64,000 nt of DNA from AC-69 sp963751665 (GCA_963751665.1 CAVVVF010000001.1:558001-622000), one strand, 5' to 3'; shown: positions 37,100-46,358, numbered from the stretch's first letter. Notes: generated by a model not told the origin, from the letters alone. Translations and numbers: made by a program.

Positions 37100-38902
37100 T
37101 CACCAGGAGCCGCCGCCTCCGCCGCCTCCTCCTCCGCCCGCGGAGCCGCCGCCGAACCCGCTCCCCCCGGAGCCCGAGGGCGTCGAGGCGATCGTCCCGG
37201 CAGTGGTCACGGTGAAGCCGTCCATGGCATCGGAGAATGCGCCGTAAGCGAAAACGTTCGATGAGACGTACCAGGACGTGTCGGGCGGTGGTTCCCCCAG
37301 GGTCTCGAAGGCCTTGGCCCACTTCTCGGTCAGGCCGAACACGATGGCGTAGGGGAGATACCGCGTGAACAGGTTCTCCCGCTCGGCGAACTTCGCCATG
37401 TTGGTCTCGGCTGTTGCGATGACGGTCCGGAACCCCCTGACCCGCCGAACCAGCCCGGTCCCCTTGGCCGTCCGTCGCGGCATCCACCTGGCCCCAACCA
37501 CCAGCAGCACGCCGGCCAGGATCACACCGAGCGGGAGCAGGGCCAGCCGCGTCCACCTGACCGCCGCGAACTCGAGCAACGCGCCGAGGAGGAGGACCCC
37601 GACCCCCACGGCGACCCACCGCCGCCGAACGCGGTCGGGTCGCCCCGCGAACCACCCTTGTCCCTCTGCGTTGCGATACAGAGCCTCCTGCACGCGTTGC
37701 AGGCGCGAGACGAACTTCGTCCGCAGGTTCGACAGCTTGACCTCGGCTCCGTCCTCGAACAGGCCGTCGAGCACCTCTCGTTCGTACTCGAGGAGGTCCG
37801 GATCGGGATCCTTCAGCTTCGTGAGCTTCCAGTCCGGCTTGCCGAACCACCCCTTCTTCGGGATCTCCTCGATCACGAGGTACTTGCGGACGGCGAGGTC
37901 GATGACGGTCGCCGTGATGTCGAGAGGGTTCGCCACCTCGTCGACCAGTGTCCCGATCTGGCCGGGTCGAAGGTCCTGCGGCGGCGCGAACTCTACGGGC
38001 CCCGACGCCTCGCCTTCGAACAGGGGGACGGCCTGCTCGGGGGTCCCCGGGGGCGCGCCCATCACCACGTCCACCTGGGAACCCATGAAGCGCCGGTCTC
38101 GCCCCGTGCGCCAGACCACACGACCGAACCATCCAAGGGCGAGGACGGCCAGCAGGAGCGAGCCGCCCACAGTGAACGGGGTGGTGGTGAAGGCTCGGCG
38201 AAGGGTCCACCGCTCCTCCAGGATGGGGCTCGGGTCGGCCACCACGCCCTTGGAGAGGCCGGCGACCACCGTGAACGCGTCGTAGGGGGCGAGCGACGGC
38301 TGGGTGAACGTGGCCACGTCGCCCTTCACCGAGCTCTTCGCACACGGGAGGCTCGACCCCGAAGGACCTGCGTAGCACGCGATCCGCTCGATCGCCCCCG
38401 GCGCGGAGACGGTCACCCTCGCCTGCTGGATGGGGACGGCCCAGTCCGAACCGATGGCGTTCCAGTAGAGCTCGTCGTGATCGGGGAACCCGTTCAGGGC
38501 TGCCCCCATGCGGTAGGTGATGGCGTAGGTGTGCTCGCCGGTGATGGTCCGGTCGGGATCGCCGATCTTGATCCTGGTCCTGCCTCCCCCGGCGTCCTCT
38601 GTCGCGTACTGCACCGGCGTTCCCGGCGACCCCGCCACCGACACCACGTCCAATGGGTAGACCCGGTCGTGGTCATCGTCGTATCGAAGGGTCGTCGGGA
38701 TGTCCCGGAAGATGCCGTGGCGCTGCGCGGTCCCGAAGTCGTAGTCGATCGTCTCCCTCACGAGGATCGAATCGTCCTGCTCGATGGTGATCTCGACCGC
38801 GTACCGGAGGATCCGCTCGGGCGACTGGGCGCGGGCCTGTCCCATCGAGACGGCTGACGCCCCGGCGACAGCGACGACCAGAGCGGGCTTGACGAACCTC
38901 AT
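37100..38902 (-). CDS. DUF2207 membrane protein with glycine-rich C-terminus
   Basis: A 600-residue protein. A signal peptide (about residues 1-25, cleavage after QARA) is followed by the extracytoplasmic DUF2207 domain (YDFGTAQRHGIFRDIPTTLRYDDDHDRVYPLDVVSV, HTYAITYRMGAALNGFPDHDELYWNAIG), then a transmembrane helix near 235-255. A cytosolic region (PLDITATVIDLAVRKYLVIEEI, a winged-helix-like part), two more helices near 430-475 and a GGGSAGGGGGGGGGGSW tail complete it. This is the standard YciQ-like layout; the family has no established function. TACGCT lies 8 nt before the ATG. Confidence 0.88.
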   Translation of the reverse strand: MRFVKPALVVAVAGASAVSMGQARAQSPERILRYAVEITIEQDDSILVRETIDYDFGTAQRHGIFRDIPTTLRYDDDHDRVYPLDVVSVAGSPGTPVQYATEDAGGGRTRIKIGDPDRTITGEHTYAITYRMGAALNGFPDHDELYWNAIGSDWAVPIQQARVTVSAPGAIERIACYAGPSGSSLPCAKSSVKGDVATFTQPSLAPYDAFTVVAGLSKGVVADPSPILEERWTLRRAFTTTPFTVGGSLLLAVLALGWFGRVVWRTGRDRRFMGSQVDVVMGAPPGTPEQAVPLFEGEASGPVEFAPPQDLRPGQIGTLVDEVANPLDITATVIDLAVRKYLVIEEIPKKGWFGKPDWKLTKLKDPDPDLLEYEREVLDGLFEDGAEVKLSNLRTKFVSRLQRVQEALYRNAEGQGWFAGRPDRVRRRWVAVGVGVLLLGALLEFAAVRWTRLALLPLGVILAGVLLVVGARWMPRRTAKGTGLVRRVRGFRTVIATAETNMAKFAERENLFTRYLPYAIVFGLTEKWAKAFETLGEPPPDTSWYVSSNVFAYGAFSDAMDGFTVTTAGTIASTPSGSGGSGFGGGSAGGGGGGGGGGSW

Positions 38903-38910
38903 CGAGCGAA

Positions 38911-38916
38911 AGCGTA
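38911..38916 (-). promoter_or_regulatory. Putative -10 hexamer before the DUF2207 gene
   Basis: TACGCT, 8 nt before the ATG at 38902, in the 48-bp gap following sufU. Confidence 0.4.
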
Positions 38917-38950
38917 TCCCCTCGGTTAGGCCCCGATCCGTCCTAGGCCG

Positions 38951-39403
38951 TCAGTGGGTGGCGGCCCCGGCGGCCTTGCCGTCGCCGCCGGCCAGCGCGT
39001 CCTGGAGCACGTCCCAGGCCAGCACGGCGCACTTCACCCTGATCGGGTACTTCACCACGCCCTTCAGGGCCACCAGCTCGCCGAACTCGTCCTCGTCCGG
39101 TTCGACGTTGCCGGCCATCATCCCCCGGAAATCGCCGATCAGCCGTTCCGTGTCCTCGACCGACTTGCCGTCCACGGCCTGCGTCATCATGGAGGCCGAG
39201 CTCTGGGAGATCGAGCACCCCTGGCCCAGGAACGTGACCCCGGCCACCTTGCCGTCCTCCTCGTGGACGAACACGGTGATCTCGTCGCCGCAGAGCGGGT
39301 TGTTCCGGGAGCAGGTCAGCTCCGCCCCCGGGAGCTCGCGCTTGTTCCGGGGGTTCTTGTAATGGTCGAGGATCGTTTCCTTGTAGATCTCGTCGAGCGC
39401 CAC
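38951..39403 (-). CDS. sufU: SufU, zinc-dependent sulfur-transfer partner of SufS
   Basis: A 150-residue IscU-like protein of the SufU group. The three metal/sulfur cysteines are in NPLCGDEI, GQGCSISQSSASM and IRVKCAVLAWDVL, and the insertion between the second and third (KSVEDTERLIGDFRGMMAGN) marks SufU rather than IscU. It accepts persulfide from SufS. GTG 39403 is preferred because it begins the conserved ALDEIYKETILDHYKNPRNK. It is the last gene of the suf operon, 47 bp after sufS. Confidence 0.93.
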   Translation of the reverse strand: MALDEIYKETILDHYKNPRNKRELPGAELTCSRNNPLCGDEITVFVHEEDGKVAGVTFLGQGCSISQSSASMMTQAVDGKSVEDTERLIGDFRGMMAGNVEPDEDEFGELVALKGVVKYPIRVKCAVLAWDVLQDALAGGDGKAAGAATH

Positions 39404-39450
39404 GCTTCGTCCCTCCGGCCGGGGCGAACGCCCGGCCATCCGTGTCAACG

Positions 39451-40704
39451 CTAGAAGCCGAACACCTCTTCCGCCCTGGCCAGGGCGGCGATCAGGGCGT
39501 CCACCTCTTCGTTCGTGTTGTAGACGTAGAAGGAGGCCCGGGTGGTGGCCGGGACCCCGAACCGCCGCATCACCAGCTGGTTGCAGTGATGGCCCGCCCG
39601 GACCGCCACGCCCTCATCGTTCAGGATGGTGGCCAGGTCGTGGGGGTGGACGTCCTTGTACCAGAACGACACCGCCCCGCCCCGGACGCTCACGTCCTTG
39701 GGCCCGAAGATGGTCGCGCCGGCCTCGAGCAGGCGGTCGATGGCGTACGCCGTGATCTCCTCCTCGTGGGCCCGGACCGCGTCCATGCCCAGGGCCTGGA
39801 GGTAGTCGACGGCCGCGCCCAGGCCGACCTCCTGGGCGATGTTCATCGTGCCGGCCTCGAACTTGTAGGGCACCTCGTTCCAGGTCGAGTAGTCGTGATG
39901 GACCTCGAGGATCATGTGCCCGCCGCCCATGAACGGGTCCATGGCCTCCAGGAGCTCGCGCCGCGCGTACAGCCCGCCCGAGGCCGTGGGGCCGAGCATC
40001 TTGTGGCCCGAGATCGACAGGAAGTCGCAGCCAAGCTCGGCCACGTTCACCGGGACGTGCGGGACGAGCTGGGCCCCGTCCACGCAGATGACCGCTCCCA
40101 CGGCGTGGGCCGCGTCGGCGAGCTGGCGCACCGGGGGGAGGGTTCCGAGCGAGTTCGACATCCCCGAGACGGAGAGGATCTTGGTCCGCTTCGTCAGGAG
40201 CGATCCGAGCTCGGACAGGTCCAGGAGACCGTCGTCGGTGAGCGGGATGTAGCGAAGGACGGCGCCGGTGTCCCGGGCGCACAGCTGCCACGGCACGATG
40301 TTCGAGTGGTGCTCGAGGTCGGTGAGGAGGATCTCGTCGCCCTCCTTCAGGAACTTCCGGCCCCAGGAGTGGGCGACGAGGTTGATGGATTCGGTGGTGC
40401 CCCGCGTGTAGACGATGGTGGCCGGGTCGCTCGCCCCGATGAACCGGGCGATCTTCTCGCGCGCCCCCTCGTACAGCTCCGTGGCCTCCTCCGAGAGCAT
40501 GTAGATGCCCCGGTGGACGTTGGCGTTGTGCCGCTCGTAGAACTCGCGCTCGGCGTCGATGACCTGCCGGGGCTTCTGGGAGGTGGCCGCGCTGTCCAGG
40601 AAGACCATGGGCTTGTCGCCCACCGTGCGGGAGAGGATGGGGAAGTCCTCCCGGATCCGGGCAACGTCGAGCGCGCCCTTGGCTCGCTCCTTGGTCACCG
40701 ACAT
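39451..40704 (-). CDS. sufS: SufS cysteine desulfurase
   Basis: A group II cysteine desulfurase of 417 residues. VFLDSAATSQKPRQVI, HRGIYMLSEEATELYEGAR, YTRGTTESINLVA, DGAQLVPH, the PLP Lys in SISGHKMLGPTASG and the catalytic Cys in RAGHHCNQLVMRRFG are all present. It mobilises sulfur for SufU and the SufBCD scaffold. It starts 17 nt after sufC with GGAGGCGG before the ATG. The frame is intact. Confidence 0.95.
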   Translation of the reverse strand: MSVTKERAKGALDVARIREDFPILSRTVGDKPMVFLDSAATSQKPRQVIDAEREFYERHNANVHRGIYMLSEEATELYEGAREKIARFIGASDPATIVYTRGTTESINLVAHSWGRKFLKEGDEILLTDLEHHSNIVPWQLCARDTGAVLRYIPLTDDGLLDLSELGSLLTKRTKILSVSGMSNSLGTLPPVRQLADAAHAVGAVICVDGAQLVPHVPVNVAELGCDFLSISGHKMLGPTASGGLYARRELLEAMDPFMGGGHMILEVHHDYSTWNEVPYKFEAGTMNIAQEVGLGAAVDYLQALGMDAVRAHEEEITAYAIDRLLEAGATIFGPKDVSVRGGAVSFWYKDVHPHDLATILNDEGVAVRAGHHCNQLVMRRFGVPATTRASFYVYNTNEEVDALIAALARAEEVFGF

Positions 40705-40720
40705 CTCGCGTCCGCCTCCT

Positions 40721-41516
40721 CTACGCTTCCGGCTCGCCGTTCTCCTGCTCGATCCCCAGCTCCTGGCGGACGCCCTCGTAGCCCTTCTCCTCGAGCTCGT
40801 GGGCCAGCTCCTGCCCGCCCGACTTCACGATACGCCCGCCGATCATGACGTGGACGAAATCCGGGGTGACGTAGTTCAGGATCCGCTGGTAGTGGGTGAT
40901 GAGGAGCACGCCCAGGTCCGGGCCGATGAGCTGCTCGACCCCCATGGCCACGGCCTTCAGCGAGTCGATGTCCAGGCCCGAGTCGGTCTCGTCCAGCACC
41001 GCGATGTCGGGCTCGAGCACCGCGAGCTGGAGGATCTCGTTCTTCTTCTTCTCCCCGCCGGAGAAGCCCTGGTTCACGTAGCGGGCCACCATGGCGTCCT
41101 CCACGCCGAGGAGGTTCATCTTCTCCTTCATGTGCTTGCGGAACGCCAGGGCCGAGATCTCCTCCGCCTTCACCGCCTTGTATGCGGTTCGAAGGAAGTT
41201 CACCACGGAGACCCCGGGGACCTCCACCGGGTACTGCATGGCCAGGAACAGGCCCCGCTGGGCCCGCTGGTCCGGCCGCAATCCCAGGATGTTCTCGCCC
41301 CTTGAACAGGACCTCGCCCGCCGTGACCTTGTAGCCCGGCCGGCCCATCAGCACGTTCGCCAGGGTCGACTTCCCCGACCCGTTCGGGCCCATCAGGGCG
41401 TGGGTCTCCCCCTGCTTCACCACCAGGTCGATCCCCTTCAGGATCTCCTTGCCCTCCACGGAGGCGTGGAGCCCCCGGATCTCGAGCGTCACCGTCGCAA
41501 CAGCAGTGTCAGTCAT
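40721..41516 (-). CDS. sufC: SufC, ABC-type ATPase of the Fe-S scaffold (one frameshift)
   Basis: A 264-residue ATPase energising SufBCD. Walker A is ALMGPNGSGKST, the signature FSGGEKKKNEILQLAVLEP and Walker B VLDETDSGLDID, with ITHYQRIL as H-loop. An extra C in the CCCC run at 41298-41301 shifts the frame between EVLFKG and ENILGLRPDQRAQRG; restoring it joins both halves. The start overlaps the Rieske gene end by 8 bp. An essential gene broken this way argues for sequence error. Confidence 0.93.
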
Positions 41517-41832
41517 CCGTCACCTCGATCAGCACGTCGTCGCCCTCCACCTTCACGTCGAACCGCTCCACGGGCTGCGTCGCCGGCAGCGTCGTGGGCT
41601 TGCCGGTGTTGAGGTCGAACGTGGACCCGTGCTTGGGGCACTCGATCGTCTCGAAGTCCACGTCCACCTCGCCCTCGTCCAGGAAGTAGTGCGCGTGCGA
41701 GCAGATCGAGTCGACCGCCCGGAACCCCTCGTCGCCCAGGTTCACCACGGCGAACGGGCGGTGGTTCACCTCGAACCGCCGGACCTCGCCGGCCGGCACG
41801 TCCGAGGTGCCGCACACGCGCACCCAACCCAC
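41509..41832 (-). CDS. Rieske-type ferredoxin inside the suf operon
   Basis: A 107-residue soluble Rieske [2Fe-2S] protein. The ligands are in ICSHAHYFLDEGEV (C-x-H) and IECPKHGSTFDLNTGKP (C-x2-H), with PATQPVERFDVKVEGDDVLIEV closing the fold. It lacks the extra disulfide cysteines of bc1-type Rieske proteins, as in oxygenase ferredoxins. It lies between sufD (abutting) and sufC (8-bp overlap), so it is cotranslated with them. An electron-donor role in cluster assembly is an inference from position; similar ferredoxins occur in suf loci of some actinobacteria. Confidence 0.9.
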   Translation of the reverse strand: MGWVRVCGTSDVPAGEVRRFEVNHRPFAVVNLGDEGFRAVDSICSHAHYFLDEGEVDVDFETIECPKHGSTFDLNTGKPTTLPATQPVERFDVKVEGDDVLIEVTDD

Positions 41833-43152
41833 TCAATCCTCCTTGGCCAGTTCGGCCTCGATGGCCCGCTCCAGGCCGGTCCGGATCTCCTCCAGGTCCA
41901 CCCGGTCCAGGACCTCCCGGAAGAACCCGAACACGACCAGGCGCTCGGCCTCCTCGCGCGAGATCCCCCGGCTCATCAGGTAGAACAGCTGATCCTCGTC
42001 CACCGGCCCCACGCTCGCGGCATGGCCGCACCGGGTGGGGTCGTTGGTCAGGATCTCCAGGTTCGGCACCGAGTGGGCCCTGGCCGTCTCCGACAGCAGG
42101 ATGTTCCGGTTGGTCTGGTAGGCGTCGCAGCGGTGCGCGCCCTTCTCGATGATCACGGTGCCGGTGTTGATGGCGTTCGACCGGCCCTTCATCGCCCCCT
42201 TGTACAGCAGGTCGCTCGGGTCCGGATCCCACGTGGTCCTGGAGCGAGCGGTGGTCGATGTGCTGGTCGCCGTGGCCGAAGTACAGGCCGAGCATCTCGC
42301 TCGTGCCGCCGTCCTCGGCCAGGAGGCTCTCGATCTCGGCCCGGGCCAGCGAGCCACCGAGCGCGACGCCGAGCCATCGCAGGTGCGCGTCACGGGCCAC
42401 CCTCGCCCGCTGGACCGCGAGGTGCGTGACGCCGTCGCCCCACTCCTGCAGGACCACGTACCCCACCCGAGAGTTCGGCCCGGCGTAGATCTCGACCACC
42501 GCGTCGGAGAAGGCCCGCCCGAGGTCCGGCGAGACGTACCGGTCGATGAACGACACCTCCGCGCCCTCCTCGGTGACGAGGAGCGTGCGGGGGAACACGG
42601 CCGAGCCGTCGGCGTCGATCCACGTGACCGTCTGGATGGGCGCCGCGATCTCCACGCCGGCCGGGACGTACAGGAAGGTCCCGCCGGTCCGGAACGCCGC
42701 GTGTAGGGCGGTGAACTTGCTCCGATCGGTGGGGACCAGGCTGTTCAGGTACCGCTCGACCAGGTCGGGGTGGTTGGCGATGGCGACGTCCAGGTCGCAG
42801 AACACGACGCCCTTGGCTTGGCCAGCTCGGGATCGAGGTGGGTCACCATGACCTCGGAGTTCCGCTGGATCTGGAGGCCGGCCCGCTCCCCCACCACGCC
42901 GGCCGCGTTCAGGATCTCCTCCGGGACCTGGTCCAGGTTCGCGGCCCGGCCACCCTCGGTGAACGGGCGGAAGTCGAACTCGAAGTCCGACATGTCCGTG
43001 TAGCGCCACTCCTCGGTCTCCTGGGAGGGGATCGGCTGGGCCAGGAACTCCTGGAAGGCCTGCTTGCGGATGGTCTCGACGAACGGCGCGGTCGAGGGAA
43101 GCGCGGCCAGCGCCTCCTCGTCGAACCCCGTCTTCGTCGCTTGCTCGATCAT
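41833..43152 (-). CDS. sufD: SufD scaffold subunit (two compensating frameshifts)
   Basis: About 440 residues. The N-terminal helical part (FVETIRKQAFQEFLAQPIPSQETEEWRYTDMSDF) leads into the beta-helix core (GTFLYVPAGVEIAAPIQTVTWID, LVTEEGAEVSFIDRYVSPD, HAASVGPVDEDQLFYLMSRGISREEAERLVVFGFF). The frame shifts near 42818, where one G appears lost between AK and AKGVVFCDLDVAI, and returns near 42229, where an extra C sits in CCC before DPDPSDLLYKG. ATG 43152 has GGAGA 8 nt upstream. It partners SufB and SufC. Confidence 0.9.
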
Positions 43153-43225
43153 GTTGTCGTCTCCGTCCATGCGAGAGGGCAGACCGCGGGGCCTGCCCTC
43201 GTCCAAGCCTGCGGCCTTCGCGCCG

Positions 43226-44638
43226 CTAGCCGATCGCGCCTTCCATCTGCAGCTCGATCAGGCGGTTCAGTTCCACTGCGTACTCCATGGGGAGCTCGCG
43301 GGTGATGGGCTCGATGAACCCGTTCACGATCATCGCGGAGGCCTCGGCCTCGGTCAGGCCCCGGCTCATCAGGTAAAACAGCTGGTCCTCGCCGATGCGG
43401 GCCACGCTGGCCTCATGCCCGAGCTGCGCCGTCTGCTCCTCGACCTCCACGTACGGGTAGGTGTCCGACCGGGACTGCTCGTCCAGGATCAGCGCGTCGC
43501 AGCGGACCATGGACTTCGCGTGGTGGGCACCGGGCTGCACTTGAACGAGGCCGCGGTATCCGGTACGGCCGCCGTCCTTCGACACCGACTTCGAGTTGAT
43601 GATGCTGGTCGTGTATGGCGCGACGTGGATGGCCTTGCCGCCGGCGTCGGTGTGCATGCCCTTGCCGGCGAACGCAACCGACAGCACCTCGCCTCGCGCG
43701 CCCTTGCCCAGGAGGTAGATCGACGGGTACTTCATCGTGACCTTGGAGCCGATGTTGCCGTCGATCCACTCCATCACGGCGTCCTCGTAGGCGGCCGCGC
43801 GCTTGGTCACCAGGTTGTAGACGTTCGTCGACCAGTTCTGGATGGTCGTGTACCGGACCCGCGCGCCCTTCTTGGCGATGATCTCGACCACCGCGGAGTG
43901 CAGCGAGTCGCTGGTGTAGATGGGCGCCGAGCAGCCCTCCACGTAGTGCACGTACGAGCCCTCGTCGGCGATGATCAGCGTCCGCTCGAACTGGCCCATG
44001 TTCTCGGCGTTGATCCGGAAGTAGGCCTGGAGCGGGATGTCCACGTGCACGCCCGGCGGCACGTAGATGAACGACCCGCCCGACCACACGGCGGTGTTCA
44101 GCGCGGCGAACTTGTTGTCGTTCGGCGGGATGATCGTCCCGAAGTACTCCTTGACCAGGTCCGGGTGGTCGCGGAGAGCAGAGTCCATGTCGGTGAAGAG
44201 CACACCGATGTCGTCCAGTTCCTTCTTGATCTTGTGGTAGACGACCTCGGACTCGTACTGGGCGCTGACGCCGCCCAGATACTTCTTCTCCGCCTCCGGG
44301 ATCCCGAGCTTGTCCCAGGTACCCCGGATGTCCTCGGGGAGGTCCTCCCAGTTCTGGGCCTGCTTCTCGGTCGACCGGATGAAGTAGTAGATGTTGTCGA
44401 AGTCGATGTCGGACAGGTCGGCGCCCCACCACGGCATCGGACGCCGCTCGAAGTGCTTCAGCGCCTTCAGCCGGTACTTGCGCATCCAGTCTGGCTCGGA
44501 CTTCAGCGCGGAGATCTCCTCGACCACGGCCTCGGACAGTCCCCGCTTGGGCTGGAAGACGGAGTGGTCGGGATCCTTCCAGTCGAACCGGTAGCCCTTG
44601 GAAAGCTCCTTGAGGTGCTCTTCCTGTGTGATGGCCAC
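43226..44638 (-). CDS. sufB: SufB, Fe-S cluster scaffold subunit
   Basis: A 470-residue beta-helix protein on which clusters are built with SufCD. GYRFDWKDPDHSVFQPKRGL, GVSAQYESEVVYH, NTAVWSGGSFIYVPPGVHVDIPLQ, YVHYVEGCSAPIYTSDSLHSAVVEI, and the C-terminal GHEASVARIGEDQLFYLMSRGL with EYAVELNRLI are all SufB hallmarks. GTG 44638 follows AGGGGAAG; GTG 44689 is too close to the -10 box. It is the first gene of sufB-sufD-Rieske-sufC-sufS-sufU. The frame is intact. Confidence 0.95.
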   Translation of the reverse strand: MAITQEEHLKELSKGYRFDWKDPDHSVFQPKRGLSEAVVEEISALKSEPDWMRKYRLKALKHFERRPMPWWGADLSDIDFDNIYYFIRSTEKQAQNWEDLPEDIRGTWDKLGIPEAEKKYLGGVSAQYESEVVYHKIKKELDDIGVLFTDMDSALRDHPDLVKEYFGTIIPPNDNKFAALNTAVWSGGSFIYVPPGVHVDIPLQAYFRINAENMGQFERTLIIADEGSYVHYVEGCSAPIYTSDSLHSAVVEIIAKKGARVRYTTIQNWSTNVYNLVTKRAAAYEDAVMEWIDGNIGSKVTMKYPSIYLLGKGARGEVLSVAFAGKGMHTDAGGKAIHVAPYTTSIINSKSVSKDGGRTGYRGLVQVQPGAHHAKSMVRCDALILDEQSRSDTYPYVEVEEQTAQLGHEASVARIGEDQLFYLMSRGLTEAEASAMIVNGFIEPITRELPMEYAVELNRLIELQMEGAIG

Positions 44639-44693
44639 GTCGCTTCCCCTGACCTCGCTGCCGGGCTCAGCCTTCACCGGCCCTGGCACATAC

Positions 44694-44747
44694 AGGATAG
44701 CCTCGCCGGAGCACGAAAGTCCACCTCGCAGGTCGGATTTCGTGCTC
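44694..44747 (-). promoter_or_regulatory. suf operator: Candidate sufB promoter with a 10-bp inverted-repeat operator
   Basis: GAGCACGAAA (44709-44718) and its exact reverse complement TTTCGTGCTC (44738-44747) flank a 19-nt spacer containing a smaller ACCT/AGGT stem. Reading toward sufB, TATCCT (44699-44694) is a good -10 and the proximal half-site covers the -35 position. A repressor bound here would block the operon. No sufR-like gene is in the window. Confidence 0.5.
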
Positions 44748-44780
44748 GGCTCAGCCCTCGCCGGGCCGGTGGGCGCGAAG

Positions 44781-44818
44781 AGGGGTGGGCCGGGGCCGCG
44801 AGGCCCCGGCCCACCCCT
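44781..44818 (-). terminator. Strong hairpin after the rhodanese gene
   Basis: A perfect 17-bp inverted repeat closed by a GCGA (GNRA) tetraloop: AGGGGTGGGCCGGGGCC, GCGA, and the complement. It starts 13 nt past the rhodanese stop and ends before the sufB operator, so it insulates the suf operon from upstream transcription. No T-run follows. Confidence 0.7.
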
Positions 44819-44831
44819 GGAGAGAGGGGGG

Positions 44832-45674
44832 CTAACCCTTCTCCACCGGAGCGCCGACCAAAGAGCCGTACTCGGTCCAGGATCCGTCGTAGTTCTTCAC
44901 GGCCCCGTACCCGAGCAGCTCGGTCAGCGCGAACCACGTGTGGCTGGAGCGCTCGCCGATCCGGCAGTACGCGATGACCTCCTTGTCGGGGGTCACGCCC
45001 TCGCCCTCGTACAGCGCCTTGAGCTCGTCGGCCGACTTGAACGTGCCGTCCTCGTTCGCCGCCTTGACCCATGGGATGTTCGCGGCGCCCGGGATGTGGC
45101 CCGGCACCTGCGACTGCTCCTGCGGCAGGTGATCGGGGGCCAGCTTCTCGCCCCGGTATTCCTCCGGCGAGCGGACGTCCACGAAGGGCGTCCGTCCCAC
45201 CTTGGCCAAGACCTCGTCGCGGAGGGCCCGGATCTCGGGGCGCTCCTTGCCCTCGATCTTGAACCCAGTGGCCTTGTTGGCCGGCGCGTCCTGCGTCAGC
45301 TCGCGGCTCTCGAGCTCCCACTTCTTCCTGCCGCCGTTCAGGAGCTTCACGTCCTCGAAGCCCCGGAGCTTCAGGAGCCAGTAGGCGTAGGCGGCGAACC
45401 AGTTGTTGTTGCCGCCGTAGACCACCACCGTCGTGCCCTTGGCCACGCCGGCGCGGGACAGCAAATCGGAGAACTCCGCCTGCGAGGCGTACTCCCGGCC
45501 CACCTTCGCGTGCAGGTCGGTGGTCCAGTTCCAGGCCACAGAGCCGGGGATGTGCCCCTTCTCGTAGGCCTGCGTGTCCTCGTCCACCTCGATCACCCGG
45601 ATACCGGGGTCGTTCAGGTGCTCCTCGAGCCAGTCCGTCTCGACCAGCGCGTCGGGATTCGCGTACGTGCCCAT
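44832..45674 (-). CDS. Thiosulfate sulfurtransferase (two-domain rhodanese)
   Basis: A 280-residue tandem rhodanese. Domain 1 (LVETDWLEEHLNDPGIRVIEVDED, HIPGSVAWNWTTDL) lacks a catalytic Cys; domain 2 (PFVDVRSPEEYRGEK, HIPGAANIPW) carries it in IAYCRIGERSSHTWFALTELLG. The six-residue loop C-R-I-G-E-R matches thiosulfate-type (CysA/SseA) enzymes. ATG 45674 follows AGGAGGAGG. The 280 bp upstream, to the SufT-like gene, hold only GC-rich imperfect repeats and no recognisable gene; its promoter is presumably there. Sulfane-sulfur supply near suf is plausible. Confidence 0.92.
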   Translation of the reverse strand: MGTYANPDALVETDWLEEHLNDPGIRVIEVDEDTQAYEKGHIPGSVAWNWTTDLHAKVGREYASQAEFSDLLSRAGVAKGTTVVVYGGNNNWFAAYAYWLLKLRGFEDVKLLNGGRKKWELESRELTQDAPANKATGFKIEGKERPEIRALRDEVLAKVGRTPFVDVRSPEEYRGEKLAPDHLPQEQSQVPGHIPGAANIPWVKAANEDGTFKSADELKALYEGEGVTPDKEVIAYCRIGERSSHTWFALTELLGYGAVKNYDGSWTEYGSLVGAPVEKG

Positions 45675-45954
45675 GGCCTCCTCCTTCCTCTTCTCCATGA
45701 CAGCCGTCAGCGGAAGCTACCGAATGGGTCGTTCCCGGAGCGTTCCCGCGGGATCAGGCCGGCGGGGAGTGGAGGTGCGCCCCCGGGCGGGCGCCGGCGC
45801 CGGTACAGCACAACCGGGAGGGGATCATCGCCCCGACCAGCCCGTAGCAGCGCGTGCGGATCAACGGAATTCCGACTCCCAGACTCGGATTCGAGCGCGA
45901 TTCTCCCCGTGTTGCAGGTGCAATGTCAAGGGGAGCCTGGCCTGGCCGAGCGGC

Positions 45955-46287
45955 CTAGAAGACGCCCAGGGCCGCCTTGGCCTCCTCGGACATCATCTCG
46001 GGGGTCCACGGTGGGCGGAGCACCATCTCGGCATCCACGCCGTCGACGCCGGGGACGTTGGCCAGAAGCTGTTGCATCTGTTGCTCGATCAGCGGGCCGA
46101 TGGGACAGCCCATGGTCGTGAGCGTGTATTCGATGTGCACAACGCCCTCCTCGATCTTCACCGAGTAGACCAGGCCGAGGTCCACGATGTTGATCCCGAG
46201 CTCGGGGTCGAAGACGTTGCGCAGGGCGTCAAGGACCTGATCCTCGGTCAGCCCCGCCGGCTGCTCCATCCGTTCGTTCTGCTCCAC
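45955..46287 (-). CDS. sufT: MIP18/DUF59-family Fe-S assembly protein (SufT-like)
   Basis: A 110-residue protein. LTEDQVLDALRNVFDPELGINIVDLGLVYSVKIEEG is the DUF59 core, and TLTTMGCPIGPLIEQQM carries the conserved reactive Cys; PPWTPEMMSEEAKAALG ends it as in SufT/PaaD relatives. It assists Fe-S maturation. GTG 46287 is chosen because TAGGAC lies 6 nt before it. It is separated from the suf operon by the rhodanese gene, whereas in many actinobacteria sufT follows sufU. Divergent from the NarL regulator. Confidence 0.9.
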   Translation of the reverse strand: MEQNERMEQPAGLTEDQVLDALRNVFDPELGINIVDLGLVYSVKIEEGVVHIEYTLTTMGCPIGPLIEQQMQQLLANVPGVDGVDAEMVLRPPWTPEMMSEEAKAALGVF

Positions 46288-46293
46288 GCTTCC

Positions 46294-46299
46294 GTCCTA
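46294..46299 (-). promoter_or_regulatory. Putative -10 hexamer before the SufT-like gene
   Basis: TAGGAC, 6 nt before the GTG at 46287; no Shine-Dalgarno. A TATCCT on the plus strand at 46316-46321 may serve the divergent regulator gene. Confidence 0.4.
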
Positions 46300-46358
46300 T
46301 CGGCCGATTCACCCTCTATCCTAGAGCCGCCATCGACAACCGACCTGCAAAGGCTGGC

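Noticed and set aside
45675..45954. Possible RNA gene or riboswitch in the gap before the rhodanese gene
   Set aside because: Only GC-rich imperfect repeats; no tRNA, S-box or other recognisable core, and no coding frame with a plausible protein.
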